A stretch of 64,000 nt of DNA from positions 39,783,210 to 39,847,209 of the forward strand of contig CM038047.1 in assembly GCA_021397845.1 (NCBI GenBank). The letters are read 5' to 3'. The DNA is from Areca catechu. Its lineage: Eukaryota > Streptophyta > Magnoliopsida > Arecales > Arecaceae. A program made the position numbers and the translations under genes. The notes under the pieces are model-generated. The model was not told where the DNA came from. It was given only the letters and a program-made list of their open reading frames with translations, and did not search any database. Below, piece after piece: positions 10,162 through 22,854 of this stretch; position 1 is the first letter of the stretch; every line of letters begins with the position of its first letter.

Positions 10162-10487
10162 ATAATTTTTTTTTATATAAAAAAGGGATAGGAGGGGATA
10201 AATTCCAGTGTAACTATCCTACAGGCCCCCATCTTGTCAGGAGCCTCTCTCCATCAAATAGTGAGTACGTCAACCTGACATCACTAAGACGACACCACTA
10301 AGATGCCGACCAGTAGATCAGGGACAAAGAGGGAGACCCTAATCTCTCACTCACGTCAAGTTGCCAACTATTAAGGGCTCCAGGAAAATCCTGAATTTAA
10401 TCGAGTCACCTGCGAGATCATGTCTCGAACCGTCGACCTGTTGATAGTGAGGCAAGACCTCTATCAACCAGGCTACCGCCTTTGCGG
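10162..10487 (-). mobile_element. tRNA-derived SINE with 11 bp target duplication
   Basis: The duplication TGTGATATCCT flanks it at 10151-10161 and 10488-10498. On the minus strand it starts CACCGCAAAGGCGGTAGCC, has an A-box-like segment (ggtagcctggttgatagag) and a B-box-like GGTTCGAGAC, then a non-tRNA body and an A-rich tail (poly-T on plus near 10165). These are the standard marks of a SINE made by RNA polymerase III and moved by LINE enzymes. It is the best-preserved copy of a family found six times here. Confidence 0.85.
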
Positions 10488-10498
10488 TGTGATATCCT

Positions 10499-10761
10499 CT
10501 ATTTGAGCATTCCAACCCTCCCACCAAAATGAGACTCTTGAGGACGGGAATGATTGGGGAACTGTCATCATCGTCGTTGTGCTTTTCCATTGTCGGACTA
10601 GGAATTTTTTTAAAATAATATTTTTTATTAAATATTTATCAAAAAGGTGGCATCCAAAATATATTTACACAAGTATATTTTTAATGCATAAGATGTACGG
10701 AAATAAAAACGAAGTAAGAATACATAAAGAAATCACACATTCAAAATGAAATATTTTTTTT
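10499..10761. other. AT-rich spacer
   Basis: Nothing recognisable before the LINE fragment. Confidence 0.4.
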
Positions 10762-11208
10762 GATGGTGGTGCGGCATTTGTAATCTAGAGTCCGAGTCTT
10801 GATATTATTGCAGCTGGAGGATGTGACTTGGTTGAGTCTTCTATTATTCAGGCTAAGCTTACGACAGCTTGGGCTGGAATTCAGTATGCATATCGCTATC
10901 TCAGGACTGAGTACTAGATTATTGAGGGGGACTCTACTACTGTCATATCGTGGATCAAGGGGGTGGCTAATTCTATTTCTACTCATCCCTTGATTCGGGA
11001 TATCACGCTCTGGTTACGGGGATGTTCCTCAGTTATGGTCAGGCATATCTATAGGGAGACCAATTCGGCTGCAGACTGGGTGGCCTCCTTCGTTGCTGCT
11101 CATTCGGGACCGATTTTGTGGACCGGGTTGGTTGATTCTCCTATGGGGTTTTGTGATTGTATTTTTTCTGACTTCTTTGGATGCATTCATTCCAGGACTG
11201 TTGAGTGA
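10762..11208 (+). pseudogene. RNase H domain fragment, LINE-type (RVT_3-like)
   Basis: An in-frame 149-codon stretch reads DGGAAFVI, stop, SPSLDIIAAGGCDLV, then LTTAWAGIQYAYRYLRTEY, stop, IIEGDSTTVISWIKG, HPLIRDITLWLRG and HIYRETNSAADWVASFV. The motifs EGDS, HPLIRDI and R-x-NSAADW are those of the plant RNase H-like domain found at the C-terminus of LINEs and related pseudogenes. It ends with a stop at 11206, closely followed by A-rich sequence, as expected for the 3' end of a truncated LINE. Two internal stops make it dead. Confidence 0.8.
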
Positions 11209-11224
11209 AGCATTCGCCTTACCA

Positions 11225-12110
11225 AAAAAAATTTTTTTTTAAAAAAATAATAAACAAAAAATTAATAAAAATATATAAAAATTAAAAAATTAAAAATTAA
11301 AAAAATAATAATATGATATTATAATAATATATTTTTATATTATAATAAATATTTTATATTTTAAAATATGATAAATATATTATAATATATTAAATTATAT
11401 GTTATATATTATAATATATTATAATTGTTAATACGTGCATATCGATCGTGGTGATGGTGGGGTCGCACCAAGTGTTATCAATACAATACGACGGGATGGG
11501 ACGCTCATCGAGCGGCGAGGTTGGAGGTGACGGGGTACGAGAGCGACAATGTCCATGCAAGCCCGGGCACCCACTTGCCCTTGCTCCCGATATCTGATCA
11601 TGTTGTGCGACGGGTTCGATCACCAGCACGATACACAGCTCCACCGTATACGACATCCATCGGTACGGCAAGGTTGACGGAGGTTACTGGGACAGCAACC
11701 ACCGCTCGGTGATATCCAGCCTTGCATACGTACAACCACATGATCATATAATAGGAGCATTTCCAGTGGTTGCATCGTACAACGAGTCCAGCCATCATGA
11801 AGGTGCGCGGCTCCACCACACGTGATACCTGTTCGATCCACGTGCATCAACAAATATACTATATTATAATATATAATATATAATTTAATATATTATATAT
11901 ATTTATTATATTTTAAATCATAAAAAAATTTATTATAATATAAAATATATTAAAATATATTATTATGATATCAGGTTATTATATTTCTTATTTTTTAAAT
12001 TTTTTTAAATATTATAGATTTTTATAAATTTTTATAAATTATTTTTTAAAATTTTTTTATTAATTTTATAAATTTTTGAATATGCGGAAAAGAGAAAGAT
12101 TTACGTCTTT
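11225..12110. repeat. Foldback element A (AT-rich palindromic arms, GC-rich core)
   Basis: The left arm at about 11270-11440 (repeats of ttataatatatt and aaataa) pairs with the right arm at about 11855-12030 as an inverted repeat. The core at 11440-11855 is GC-rich and contains gatcgtggtgatggtggggt, a motif also found, changed, at the core edge of foldback C. No reading frame in the core resembles a protein. Confidence 0.65.
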
Positions 12111-12114
12111 TATT

Positions 12115-12245
12115 TTTTAATTTTTTTATAAAGAAAATGGATAAGGGGATAAATCCCGGTATAGCTATCCTGTAGATTGTTAATATATCAAATAATGTTC
12201 GATATTTCAGGATAAATTTTGGATTTAATTGAGTCACCGTAAAAA
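12115..12245 (-). mobile_element. Partial SINE copy
   Basis: It contains ggggataaatcccggtatag and, later, ttggatttaattgagtcacc, both from the SINE at 10162-10487. The head is missing and much of the body is deleted. Confidence 0.5.
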
Positions 12246-12549
12246 TTCTTTTTAAACTTTGAAATGGAAAATGCTTGAAATTTCTTCGGGTATCTTCCAT
12301 CTCTTTCCTTTTTCTTTTAAATTTCCGTACATTTCATGGCTTAAAAAAATATTTATTTTTTAAATATATTTTGAATGGCACCTTTTAATAAATACTTGAT
12401 AAAAAGATATTATTAAAGAAAAAAATTTCGTCAGACCTACCTGTCTAAGAAGCAAAGGGTCTATTACAGAAATTGAGAAAGAGGAGTAGATTGGAGAGCC
12501 TAGACCCGACCCGTCCCATCGGAAGCACCGATACATATCCCCTGGCTGT
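12246..12549. other. AT-rich spacer between SINE copies
   Basis: No gene or terminal repeats were seen. Confidence 0.35.
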
Positions 12550-12875
12550 TGCATTTTTTTTTTTTGATAAAAAAAAAAAAAAGGGAGGATAAATCCCGTC
12601 ATAGCTACCTTCACTGGGCTCCTTCCCGCCGGATCATGTTCGATTCGGGCTCCCTTCTCACTGGATCATGTTCGATTCATATCGCATATTTTTTTACATA
12701 ACCCTTTCATGTCAATCTAATCCCACTAAATCGATAGAGTAGTACATTCTTTTTTAATCCAGTTATATATTTCAAGTATATTATGAATTTAATTGAGTTA
12801 CGTAAAAATCATGTTTTCAATCCATGATCGATGGATGAGGATTTAAGCTCATATCAACCAGGGTACCGCCTTAGG
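12550..12875 (-). mobile_element. Diverged SINE copy
   Basis: A poly-T run at 12557-12567 and the module ggataaatcccgtcatagct mark the tail. Near 12785-12875 the family's gaatttaattgagttac and atcaaccagggtaccgcctta mark the head. A local duplication of ggatcatgttcgattc lies at about 12640-12680. No clear target duplication was found. Confidence 0.55.
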
Positions 12876-12929
12876 GATTTTTTTTTAATACTAAAAAAAA
12901 ATTCTGAAAATAGGTGTCTGGAGAAATAT

Positions 12930-14650
12930 TTACGAAAATAAGTATTTTTGACTGACGTGGACATGCGGCGCCAAAAATACCTGCCACATGACAGGGGGTT
13001 GGCAGCTGGGTTGAAATCGTCTTTAGAAAAGATGATTTCAAGCTTTTCCACGCGTGTCCGTGCTGACCTGAGAAATCGTCTTTACCAAAGACGATTTCAA
13101 ACCGAAAAATTTCATAAATTTCTAAAATGCCCTTTCAAAAAAAAATCAAAAATAACTATGAATGGCATTTTCGTAATTAAATGACTGGCATTTTCATAAT
13201 TAAACCAAAAATTATGAAGGGCATCTTGGAAAATAATTGTTCTCGCTATCCGATTTTTAAAAATTTAATTTCCAAAATACCCTCCATAAAATTTGATTTA
13301 ATTATGAAAATGTCATTCATAATAATTCGAACTTTTTAAAGGACATTTTCGGAATTACATAAAAATTCTAATAAATACGTCTGACATCCCATAAATATTA
13401 TTTTTTTAATTAAATTTTAATTTAATAAAATTTTTAAAAATATATAACAAAATTTAAAAGATATAATAACATTAATTAAAAATAAAATTAATTAAAAAAT
13501 ATTATAATAATATATTATAATATATTTTTATATTATAATAAATATTTTGTATTCTAAAATTTAATCTAAAATATTATAATAATATTTTATATTAATTATG
13601 ATACCCCCGGTACGGCCCTCGATCCAGTAGTCGGTCTAGGCCCGGTCCGGTCGGCGGTACGGCCCCCGATAAGGCCGCCGATCCGGCCCTGATAATATAT
13701 TTTTAAATAATATTAATTTAAAATAACATTAATTAACCATATAAAAGTAATATTAATTTAAAATTAAAAATAACATTAATTAAAAATAAAATTAATTACA
13801 AGATATTAGTCCGGCCCCTGGTGGCCGTACAGGGGGCTGGACCGGGGGCCGTACCGGCAGCCGTATGGGGGCCGTACAGGGGGCTGGACTGGCGGCCGGA
13901 CAAGCGACCAGATCGGGGGCCGGACCGACAGCCGGACCGGGGATATCATAATTAATATAAAATATTATTATAATATTTTAGATTAAATTTTAAAATATAA
14001 AATATTTATTATAATATAAAAATATATTATAATATTTTATTATAATATTTTTTAATTAATTTTATTTTTAATTAATGTTATTATATATTTTAAATTTTGT
14101 TATATATTTTTTAAAATTTTATTAGATTAAAATTAAATTAAAAAAACAGTATTTATGGGTGTGAGACGTATTCATTAGAATTTTTATATAATTTCCAAAA
14201 TACCCTTTAAAAAAATTGAAAATAACTAAAAATGACATTTTCATAATTAAATGAATGATATTTTTGTAATTAAACTAAATTTTATAGAGGGTATTTTAGA
14301 AATTAAAATTTTAAAAATACGATATGAAACTAGAACGATTATTTTCCAAACTGCCCTTCATAATCTTTGATTTAATTACAAAAATATTATTTCTTTAATT
14401 ATAAAAATATTATTAATAATTATTTTTAAATTTTTTTAAAAAATATTTTATAAATTTAAAAAATTTTTTGGTTTGAAATAATTTTGATAAAAATGAAGTT
14501 AAAAAGTTATCTTTTTCAAAAACGATTTATCGTACCAGCATATGTAAGAAGTTTGAAATTATTTTTTTAAAAGATGACTTGATGATTTTTCGGTATAAAA
14601 TTATCTTTTTCAAGGTCGATTTCAATCCAGTTACTCGTATGCCCACGACA
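12930..14650. repeat. Foldback element B, about 1.7 kb imperfect palindrome
   Basis: Long inverted arms lie at about 13080-13605 and 13945-14500. They share, inverted, tttccaaaataccctc, the block around taaatattattttttt next to gacgtattca, and the AT-rich stretch around aatatattataatatattt. The core (13605-13940) is GC-rich with repeats of ggtccggtcggcgg and ggccgtacaggg. Small nested hairpins of aaatcgtctttaccaaagacgattt type lie at 13018-13110. There is no coding sense; it may be a foldback transposon or a very large MITE. Confidence 0.7.
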
Positions 14651-14689
14651 ATCAAATATAAAAAATATTATTTTTTTAAGCATTAAAAA

Positions 14690-15110
14690 AAAAAAATCAC
14701 GCGTTAGCGGTGGCTGCCGCACCTCAATGATCTGCCAATCGGACGCGCATCGAGTCGCCGCCTTCCCTGTCGGCATCACCGCCCCCACATCACCTACGGA
14801 CGGAGAGAGGCACGAACGGGTCAAATCGCCCCATTACCCATCACCGGAGCAGCCTTTTCTCTGCCACCAATTGCCGGAGCCGTCGATAGTGCCATCGCCG
14901 ACTTCACCGTCGCCGCCTTCCCCATCACCAGTTTGTCGTCACCGCCTTTGTCCTCGTCGACGCTACTGCCCTTCGCCGACGCTACTATCCTTCATCGCCG
15001 CCACTTTCTTTGACGCCGCCGCCCTTTGTTGACACCGCCTTCCTCGTCATCGTCACCGGAGCCACGTTTCCCTCGGACGGGAGGCCGGCAGAAGAAGGAA
15101 AAAAAAGCCC
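14690..15110 (+). other. GC-rich segment with 101-codon open frame, unassigned
   Basis: The open frame 14727-15032 is Ser/Pro/Arg-rich, with repeats of SPPSP type that arise from gccgcc-like DNA. It could be a captured first exon, but no family is recognised and both flanks are AT-rich. Confidence 0.25.
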
Positions 15111-16980
15111 TCATGCACTTAGAGAGCCTGAAAGATTAAAGATCTGGCTTATATTACATAGCATCCAATTAACCCTTTAATATGGAAGAACTTGTGCCCT
15201 AATCTAACAGTATCAACTCATTGAAGTTCGCTTGGATAGGAGCTTATATGAGATTTTAATCGATGCTTGACTGATGTGCACGCATTAAAAATAAAAAAAT
15301 AAAAATTTTATATTTGTGAAATTTCATCAAAACTTTTGCAATCGTTAGAGGAGCAACCTATCATTGTTCAAACGTCATCTTCATTGCAGGTAAATAGAAG
15401 CAGATTTGAAAGCAGTTCTCACATATTTATATCTTAATCATAGCTTCTGCATATGTATATGAAAGCAGATTTCTACACTAACCTATTAATATATGCATTT
15501 TATGTATAATCTTAATATTACTCATATGTCTGTTAATTGGCACATTAGTCTCTCCAGGTAAATAGAAGAGAGGTTGAGAAAAAGGAAAAGAGATTTGCTC
15601 GAAAAGCGGGGGCTGTGACTTCTAAGAAAGATAACTTAAAATGATCTGGTGGACTCTTTTTTGGACTTGGCCTAGATTAGTTTTGAGTGTTTATAAATAA
15701 AAACTTAAAGAGCCAATATAGTTAACTTTGACATATTTTACTATGTTGGCAACTAGAAAGGTCCATTGTGGACTGAAGTCCAATTTTACTTGGAAAGGAT
15801 GTCAGGTGTTTAAGTCTGAGAATGAGAATAATCCAACATAGGAATCTTTTAAAATCACACATGGGGATATGTCTATGTCTTATACATATGTATCTCAAAA
15901 TATATGTTGTTGCAACATATAATTAATAGTGAGCTAGACCTATGTTTCTTAAGTTCATAAAATTTGATATAATGTTTAGAAATTGTTACATTAGAATTTA
16001 TACTTGTCTAAAGTGGACATGTAATGATGATGACATAATTTGATGGTAGGAACTATTAGAGAGTGTGATAAAGTGTCCCAAGTGTCCTACACATCAAAGA
16101 ACCCAAAATTTGAAATGTCAGGATAACACAGCTGAAGTCTGATTTTAAGAAGCTAGCTTTCCTATTGGATGCTTCCTAATATATAAAAATAAATTTTGCG
16201 AATGTCTCTTGGGAGCATAACAAAAAGAACATTTTTGTGCCCAAAGGTTTTACAATATTTTAAAGGGCCAGTTCTTAGAATTTTTTTGATACTTTTGACC
16301 ATCCTATTCTCATACTTGTTTATGTGCTCATAGCATGATTTAAATTAGAATAGGCATGGAACTTCTTGATTAGCTTATTCTTAAAAATGTTATACAGAGA
16401 GGTGATGTATATCTTATAAGCATTGTTGTAATGATCTGATGGTGGAAAAACCAATTCATTTTTAGTAGCAAGAATTATAAAACTTTTGTTCCAATAATGT
16501 ATGGACTTGTCAGTTTGCTTGCATGTCATTTCCAGAAGTTATCCTCGGCACACACCAAAGGTGAGAAGGAGCATAGAGACAAGTAAAGAAAGAAGTTGTT
16601 CAATTAGATGTGGTCAAGTCATATTGCATCCTTAAAAAATAGGGTGGTCAGATCCTTTTAAATGGCAGTTCTTGCACATCCTTGTTTTCCTAGGATTTCT
16701 TGTTATTGATCTCCCTGCTAGCACCACTCTGTTCTCCCCCTGTCTTTTCATCTCTCAACTTCAGTCCATGCAGGGGATATCCTATGGATGCAGCATCTGG
16801 TCATGTAGACAAGCCTTAGATATCACTGGGTAACATAACTGTACTTTTTTAGGAGAAGTTTTGAATTCACAACTTTCTTCCTAGTTTTTTTGTATTATTT
16901 TTGATTGATATATATTTATAATATTATGATGATGTTTGTAATATGTATCATTTGAATTTGATTTGTGACACAGTATACGA
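15111..16980. other. Non-coding spacer upstream of the Mutator-like relic
   Basis: No long frames are present. Splice-like ag|gtaaat sites occur at about 15390 and 15558 without coding sequence around them. It may be 5' sequence of the relic that follows, but terminal inverted repeats were not found. Confidence 0.35.
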
Positions 16981-19900
16981 TGGCTAGTTCAAGGAGAAGC
17001 AACGAATTTTGTATTGACTTGACAAATATGATAAACAGAAGGTGCTATTTTAATCACTACGTCGATATTATGGACATGATTATGGAGTCGATTCGAAGGA
17101 GCATAAGGCAAGGATGTGTATGACTCTATTTGCTCCATCTTCAATACATCAAGTAGAGCATGCCATTATTAGATGTACTGCTCTTCTTTTGGGATGATGA
17201 CAAGGAGGGCTTTAGATTTGGTAAGATTATGGTTTCTTTTGTGGGGACTAAAATTGTCCTCATTTTTGATTTGAAGGTCACGGATGATGAGATTGATTTT
17301 TATAGCAGAGAGAGTACTCAGTCGGACCTTATCCTCCTTTTTTTATGATAGTGACTATAAATTAACTACTAGGGATATAGTTAAAAATAAATTATTTTTC
17401 TTGTTGGGAAGTCTATGTTGCAAGATGTGGAGGACTTTACTAAGTATTGGGTTCTTTATCTTTTTGTAAATATTCTTTTTTTTACTGTCCACTATCATAT
17501 TCCTAAAATATTATGTCAGTATCTTGATGATTTGGATTGCCTAGGATTGTTTGGTTGGGGTTTGATTGTTTTTATTTTTCTCCAATGGCAAATCTTTAAC
17601 CTAGTGGCGAGTATGTACATAAGGAACAGAAACAAAAGTGGCTGTGCCGGGTATATAGATAGATGTACAATGGCTCTAGTAGTAAGTTTGTCTATTTTTA
17701 CTTTCAATTTAATTATTTGATAGTTAATCTAATATTGTTTTATTGTGCAGGTATGGTTTATTGAGCTTGCCAACAATTTAATTAGAAAACATAGACCACC
17801 GTTAATTTATCCTCGTCTCGTGCATTGGAGCAATGTCCCATTCTTTTGCAAGGTGGAGTTGATCACTAAGGCCATGAAGAAATTAAAAAAAATTGAGATA
17901 TTAGGTTTTGTATCTAACATTTTACACATTTTAATTGATGCATAACTATAATTTTTTATCCTTTGTTAGGTGACCAAGGTAAAAGAGCCTAAAAAGGATG
18001 AGTTGCACCTCGTATTACAAGAAAGGCCATAAGGGACGAATTCAATATAGGGACAAGCATGTAACACCTCTTGAAATTTTATATTTTTTTGTTATTCATA
18101 TTAGTACATAACATATTATTTTCCATTTTGTTGGCACACACTTATTTCCATTTGGCACACCATATTTAAATGAAATACTTAAAATTACACTATGTAGGAA
18201 TATATATAGCTCCTCACTGCTACACTTGTATGCCGGTGCCGGTGGTGCCTGAGGCACTATCTCTTAAAATGAAACTTCAACTTCTAATTGTTTAACTTTA
18301 GTGTACAGAGGGCAAGCAGCTTGTTTTAATGCATCATCTTTCATTGTAGGCCATTTAAATGCATCAAAATAGCTCTCTTTTAAGCAGTACTAACTTAAAT
18401 TATATACCATATAACTATGTACTAAGTATGTATGTTGTATACAATGTTAATTTAATTATATGCAGCAAGTTCTGTCATCAAGCCAACCTAGTCAACATCC
18501 AATTTATGCTTACGAGATACGTTTGGTAGTAGTTGAAAGGGCCTTGATTTGTCATGGTTTTCATTTAGAGGACCCTCAACCCATCAAAGATGTCATAGTA
18601 AAGGATGCACGTATTCGTGCCTTTGATATGAAGCTTTTATTAATTGAGAAGACCCTCTGGGATAAGGGTTTATTGCCGGTAGATGACACTGAAGGCATGT
18701 ATATAGATCCTGCTGAGGTAAATACGATAGTGTAATCATAATATTAGAATTTAGATATGATATTATTTCTGATCTAAATAATTTTTATTATTTGGTGAGG
18801 GCAGAGCATTCTTCTGTACATGAAGAGCCCCACATAACCGAAGCAAAACTTTTTCACTTATAATAGTAAAGATGTGGAGGTAGTAGTCAAATATTTTTTT
18901 TTATATTATATTATGAATGCGTATTGTGTTCTAACTGCCTTTATTCTTATGACATAAAGGTTGTGGCTGAAGTTGAGTGCGAGAACAAAAGTGCCTTCGT
19001 GAAACACGTGTCCTCATTATGTAGGTGTATGAAAATGGGAGCTCCTGAGAGAAAGGGAAAGGAAGTATTATAGTGAGAAGGGAAAGGCCGTTTCATACCT
19101 TCCTAAAACCTACAAGCATGCAAGGTAGAAACAACAAGAAGGTAACATAGTCGAAGGAAGTATGACCTTTACTACCAAGAGTGGTCTAGATGCTTCGGAT
19201 TCTTTGAAGCATATAACTACTACACCGATAGAGTTGCATCAACCAGTTAAGGACCAAAAAGCTCTATTCCTTCTAGAGAGGTGTAATTATTATGTGCATG
19301 TACTTATTATTAAATCATTGTGATAGATTTTATCTTTATATTGTGTGTGGTTGTATGACTCTAACTTTAAACATTTAAACATTTAAAATGTTTCTTATAT
19401 TTCATCATTTTTTAGCATATTTGAGATTCTAGTACAGTTATAGATGTTGAAACATTAGTGCTCTTGGATAGGCCAATACAATTGGCACGAAGGGGCACCT
19501 GTCACGAGAAGGAGAAAGGTATACTCCCATCTTATCTTGAAGCATCAATTGATTTCTATATCAACGAAGATCACTTTGAATAAGTCAATAGATTATATTT
19601 CTATATATCATTGTTCATAATTAGCTCTTTTCTTTATATTTGCATTTTTTATGTAGTAAGAATATATGGGTGTTGACCCCTGGAATGATTTTGATGATCA
19701 CAAAACATTGGAGCATGTACTTGTTACTAATTCTTTCAATTACTTAAGAAGTTTTTGCAGGAAATTAGTTACCTTTTATTTAAATTAGTTTTCAAATTGA
19801 TTGAGTGGTAACTCAATTATGTATGGACTTTTATGAACTTTAACTTGTAAAAGCCCTAATTTTTGCCAATCTTGTAATCTTGTAAAATGGGCTGAAAATT

Positions 19901-22118
19901 GTAAAATTGAGAGTATGTAGATTAGCTCTTGTTTGATTCAAGTGTTGAAGAGTGTTGGAGAAGTTTGAAGCATCAATTGAAGTTTTGGCAAGAGCTGACT
20001 TATGTATCAAGAGCCGACTCTTTGTGGCACGGCACGGAGAAATTTCAGAGTTTCAGTATCAAGAGCCGACTCCTGTCCCAGGAGCCGACTCATGGAAGAA
20101 TACATGTTTCTGAAGTCTGAGATCTCGAGCTGACTCAAGCTCCAAGACCCGACTCGTCCAGAGTTATGATTTTTGGTGAACTGAGACTTCGAGCCGATTC
20201 TGCCCTAAAGAGCCGACTCGAGCAATTTGATGATTTGAAGTGATTGAAGGCAAGAGCTGACTCCAGCCTGAAGAGCCGACTCTTATAGAAATTTATTTTG
20301 GCTTGTCTGAGACCTCGAGCCGACTCGTGGACCTCGAGCCGACTCGAGTAGTCGTTTTCTACACTCCAACGGCTAGTTGCTGGAAGTGTTTTTTGAATTG
20401 AAATTCATCTCCAACAGCTCTTTCATGAATTCCAAGGTCCTACAACGGCCATATCTCATGGAAAATTATAAAATGGATTGCTTTTGGAGGATTAAACAAT
20501 TATTAGAGCATTATTATTGATTTATCTTGAGAAATTGAAGAGCCTTCAAGACTTTTACCAACCTACTTTAAGAGCTTTCAAGTTATGATTCAAAGCTTCA
20601 CCAACTCCACTTCATCATTGAATCCACTCATTGAAGAAGCAAAGAAGCAGCTTGAAGAGCAATTAAAGAGCATTCAAAGCTAGGCTTCGTCTTGATCTAC
20701 ATCGGCAACACTTAAACAAACTCGGTTTGTTGTAGTTGCTTGTTTATTTCTCTCTATCTTTGTTTTCTCTCTAAGAACAGCAAGGGGCTGTGTCTTAAGA
20801 GAGGGTTGAAGGTTTTTAGGTGAGCCTTGTGAAAACCTAAGTTGGGTTCTTGGTGATCCCGGTTTAAAACCAAGTGTTAGGGTTTCTTTGGTGATCCCGT
20901 CTAAAACCAAAGGGAGTTTGGATTTCTTTGGTAATCCCGTAAAATCAAAGTGTATAGGTTTGAATTGTGAGCCTGGTAAAACAATCCGACTGTATTCCGA
21001 TTGGGGGATATAGTGGAAATTCCAAGTGGTGCTTGGATAGTGGATGTAAGAGCTGGTTGCTCCGAACCACTCTAAATCTCTTTGTGTTTGTGCTTGTGCT
21101 TACTTTAGCTTATTGTTTTTATTTAATTACTTCCGCATTGCATATTGCACCACAACACAAAGAATTTCAAAGTACACATAATTGTGAAAAGTTTTTTAAT
21201 TGCAATTCACCCTCCTCTTGGGAAGCTACCTGTGCAACAATGGAAGGACCCAAATACATCCAAACCTTCTTGTACATGTCATGCATTAGATCGGCTCATT
21301 TATAATAGGCCGCTACAGGGTGATGTATGAAAATTAATTGCTAACATGTTTCCCTTGATCCTGTATCTTTTTTGATACTAATATTTTTTTTTGGATCCTG
21401 CATAGCTCATTAATGTATATTTTCACATCATGGAGCTATTCCATATAGAGTATAGGGAGCCTGTAGACAATGCTACTTTATTTTTGCCTTGTGAGATATA
21501 GGTATAATATTTTTTAAAACCACTTAGTTTGTTTTCAAAGTAACCCATCTTATCAGTTAATATTCTTCTTCTTCTATTTCTGTTTTGTGTAGACTGTCGT
21601 GCTTCAATCCCTTTTAAAGGTTACTAAGGTAACCCCTGAAGTTATCAATCAATAGATTCAGCACAACCAAGTATAAAAAAATGGAAGGCTAATATCCATT
21701 AATCAGACCTCAAGCGGTGTAGGTACTTTTTTTATCCTGATGAACACAACATGGCATTGGTACCTTTTAGTTTTGGATTTGAAGTAGCAATAGTTTGACT
21801 GCTACAACTCGATGTAGAGCTTCAATGTATCAGATGATGCAAACAGATATGTATGTAACATTATTTGACATTTGTTTTGTTGCATATATATTTAACAACT
21901 TCTATAACAAATTTATTATATTTCATACCATGATTGTATAGGTAATGTTCGTGCATTTTTAGTTGTCAGAGTGAGTGGGATTCTACATCCCTGAAGGTCA
22001 AGTTCGCAATGTTCATGACTGTGCGTAGCAGAGCTATGACATTGTAGATTACGGAGTGCATATGCTGATGTTTGCGGAGCTCCTCACAAGAGGATGCTTC
22101 GAGAACGTTGTGCGATGA
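16981..22118 (+). pseudogene. Mutator-like relic: plant mobile domain gene with C-terminal Ulp1 peptidase
   Basis: The N-terminal part (16981-17345) contains PLLDVLLFFWDDDKEGFRFG and IVLIFDLKVTDDEID. The next part contains YWVLYLFVNILFFTVHYHIP, then LDDLDCLGLFGWG and AGYIDRC. Exon 17750-17945 has HRPPLIYPRLVHWSNVPF. These match plant mobile domain/DUF1985 proteins carried by Mutator-like elements. A linker exon lies at 18464-18717. The C-terminal part (21730-22118) is Ulp1-like: TTWHWYLLVLDLK, CYNSM, then an intron and DYGVHMLMFAELLTRGCFEN. Many stops and frameshifts occur, and a solo LTR splits the gene at 19671-21239. Terminal inverted repeats were not located. Confidence 0.65.
19671..21239 (+). 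mobile_element. Solo LTR, Copia SIRE/Maximus-like
   Basis: It begins TGTTGACCCCTGGAATGATT and ends tgtgcaaca. It is flanked by ATGGG (19666-19670) and ATGGA (21240-21244), a 5 bp duplication with one mismatch. Near the 3' end it has aattcaccctcctcttgg, the C-rich signature typical of SIRE LTR ends. The U3 part carries many copies of gagccgactc between 19990 and 20345. No internal domain is present, so it is a product of LTR-LTR recombination. It interrupts the Ulp1 gene relic. Confidence 0.75.
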
Positions 22119-22489
22119 TTTTAATTAAGGAAGATGCCTCATTATATAGGAGCTGGGTTGTAGGAAATATTTTATTCCATGGATACTCTATTACTTATAA
22201 AAAATTTTGGTTATGGTAACAAAGTAAAATGCAAAGTACAAAAGATTAGGACATCTTAGGTCCCAAACCAATCTTGGAAGTTTGTTTCAATTGTAAATAC
22301 TGTCCTTGTACCTATTTGATACATATACAATGGTAAATTAATCTAATTAAAAAAATTGTACAATGTGCCATGTTTGAATGTGTGGCAGGCTAATTGACTC
22401 TAACTGTTATTACTTCATATTCTAACTTTTTTCTCCTTTTTAGTGTGTATCTGCAAGCTTTCATTTCAATCCAGTTAAAAATGCTTTCA
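22119..22489. other. Spacer after the Mutator-like relic
   Basis: No recognisable feature. Confidence 0.35.
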
Positions 22490-22840
22490 CCTCCTAACTG
22501 GCACTGGCACGCAACACATTGGCACATATTCTAGCATTGACACACAGCACTCTAGCATCAGCATACAGCAGTATAGCACATATCCTAACTAGCATTCAGT
22601 ATTATAGCACATTCTAGCATTCAGTATTATAGCACATTCTATCATTGGCATGCAGAACTCTTTAACTATGTGTATCGGTAAATTAATGTTGTGGTATATT
22701 AACTTTAGTGTTTGCAACGGTAAGTTAACTGTATATAGTTGTAACTTAATTATGTGTGTAGTCAAACTAACCACGTGCAGTGGGGATTAATTGTGTGCAA
22801 TGATAAATTAGCTGTGTGCCATGTTAATTAAATTAGCATA
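22490..22840. repeat. Satellite block, upstream part
   Basis: It contains both modules of the large array at 25190-28690: attctagcattcagtattatagc units, and ttaactgtatatagttgtaac units at about 21 bp spacing. It is separated from the main array by 2.3 kb that contains a host gene fragment. Confidence 0.7.
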
Positions 22841-22854
22841 CAAGTCTTTTTGAA

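Noticed and set aside
10420..10487. tRNA gene
   Set aside because: The tRNA-like box A and box B sequence belongs to the SINE head; no full cloverleaf is formed and the SINE body and tail follow.
14727..15032. A real gene exon at the GC-rich island
   Set aside because: Kept only as an unassigned segment; no splice partner, motif or homologous copy in the window supports a gene.
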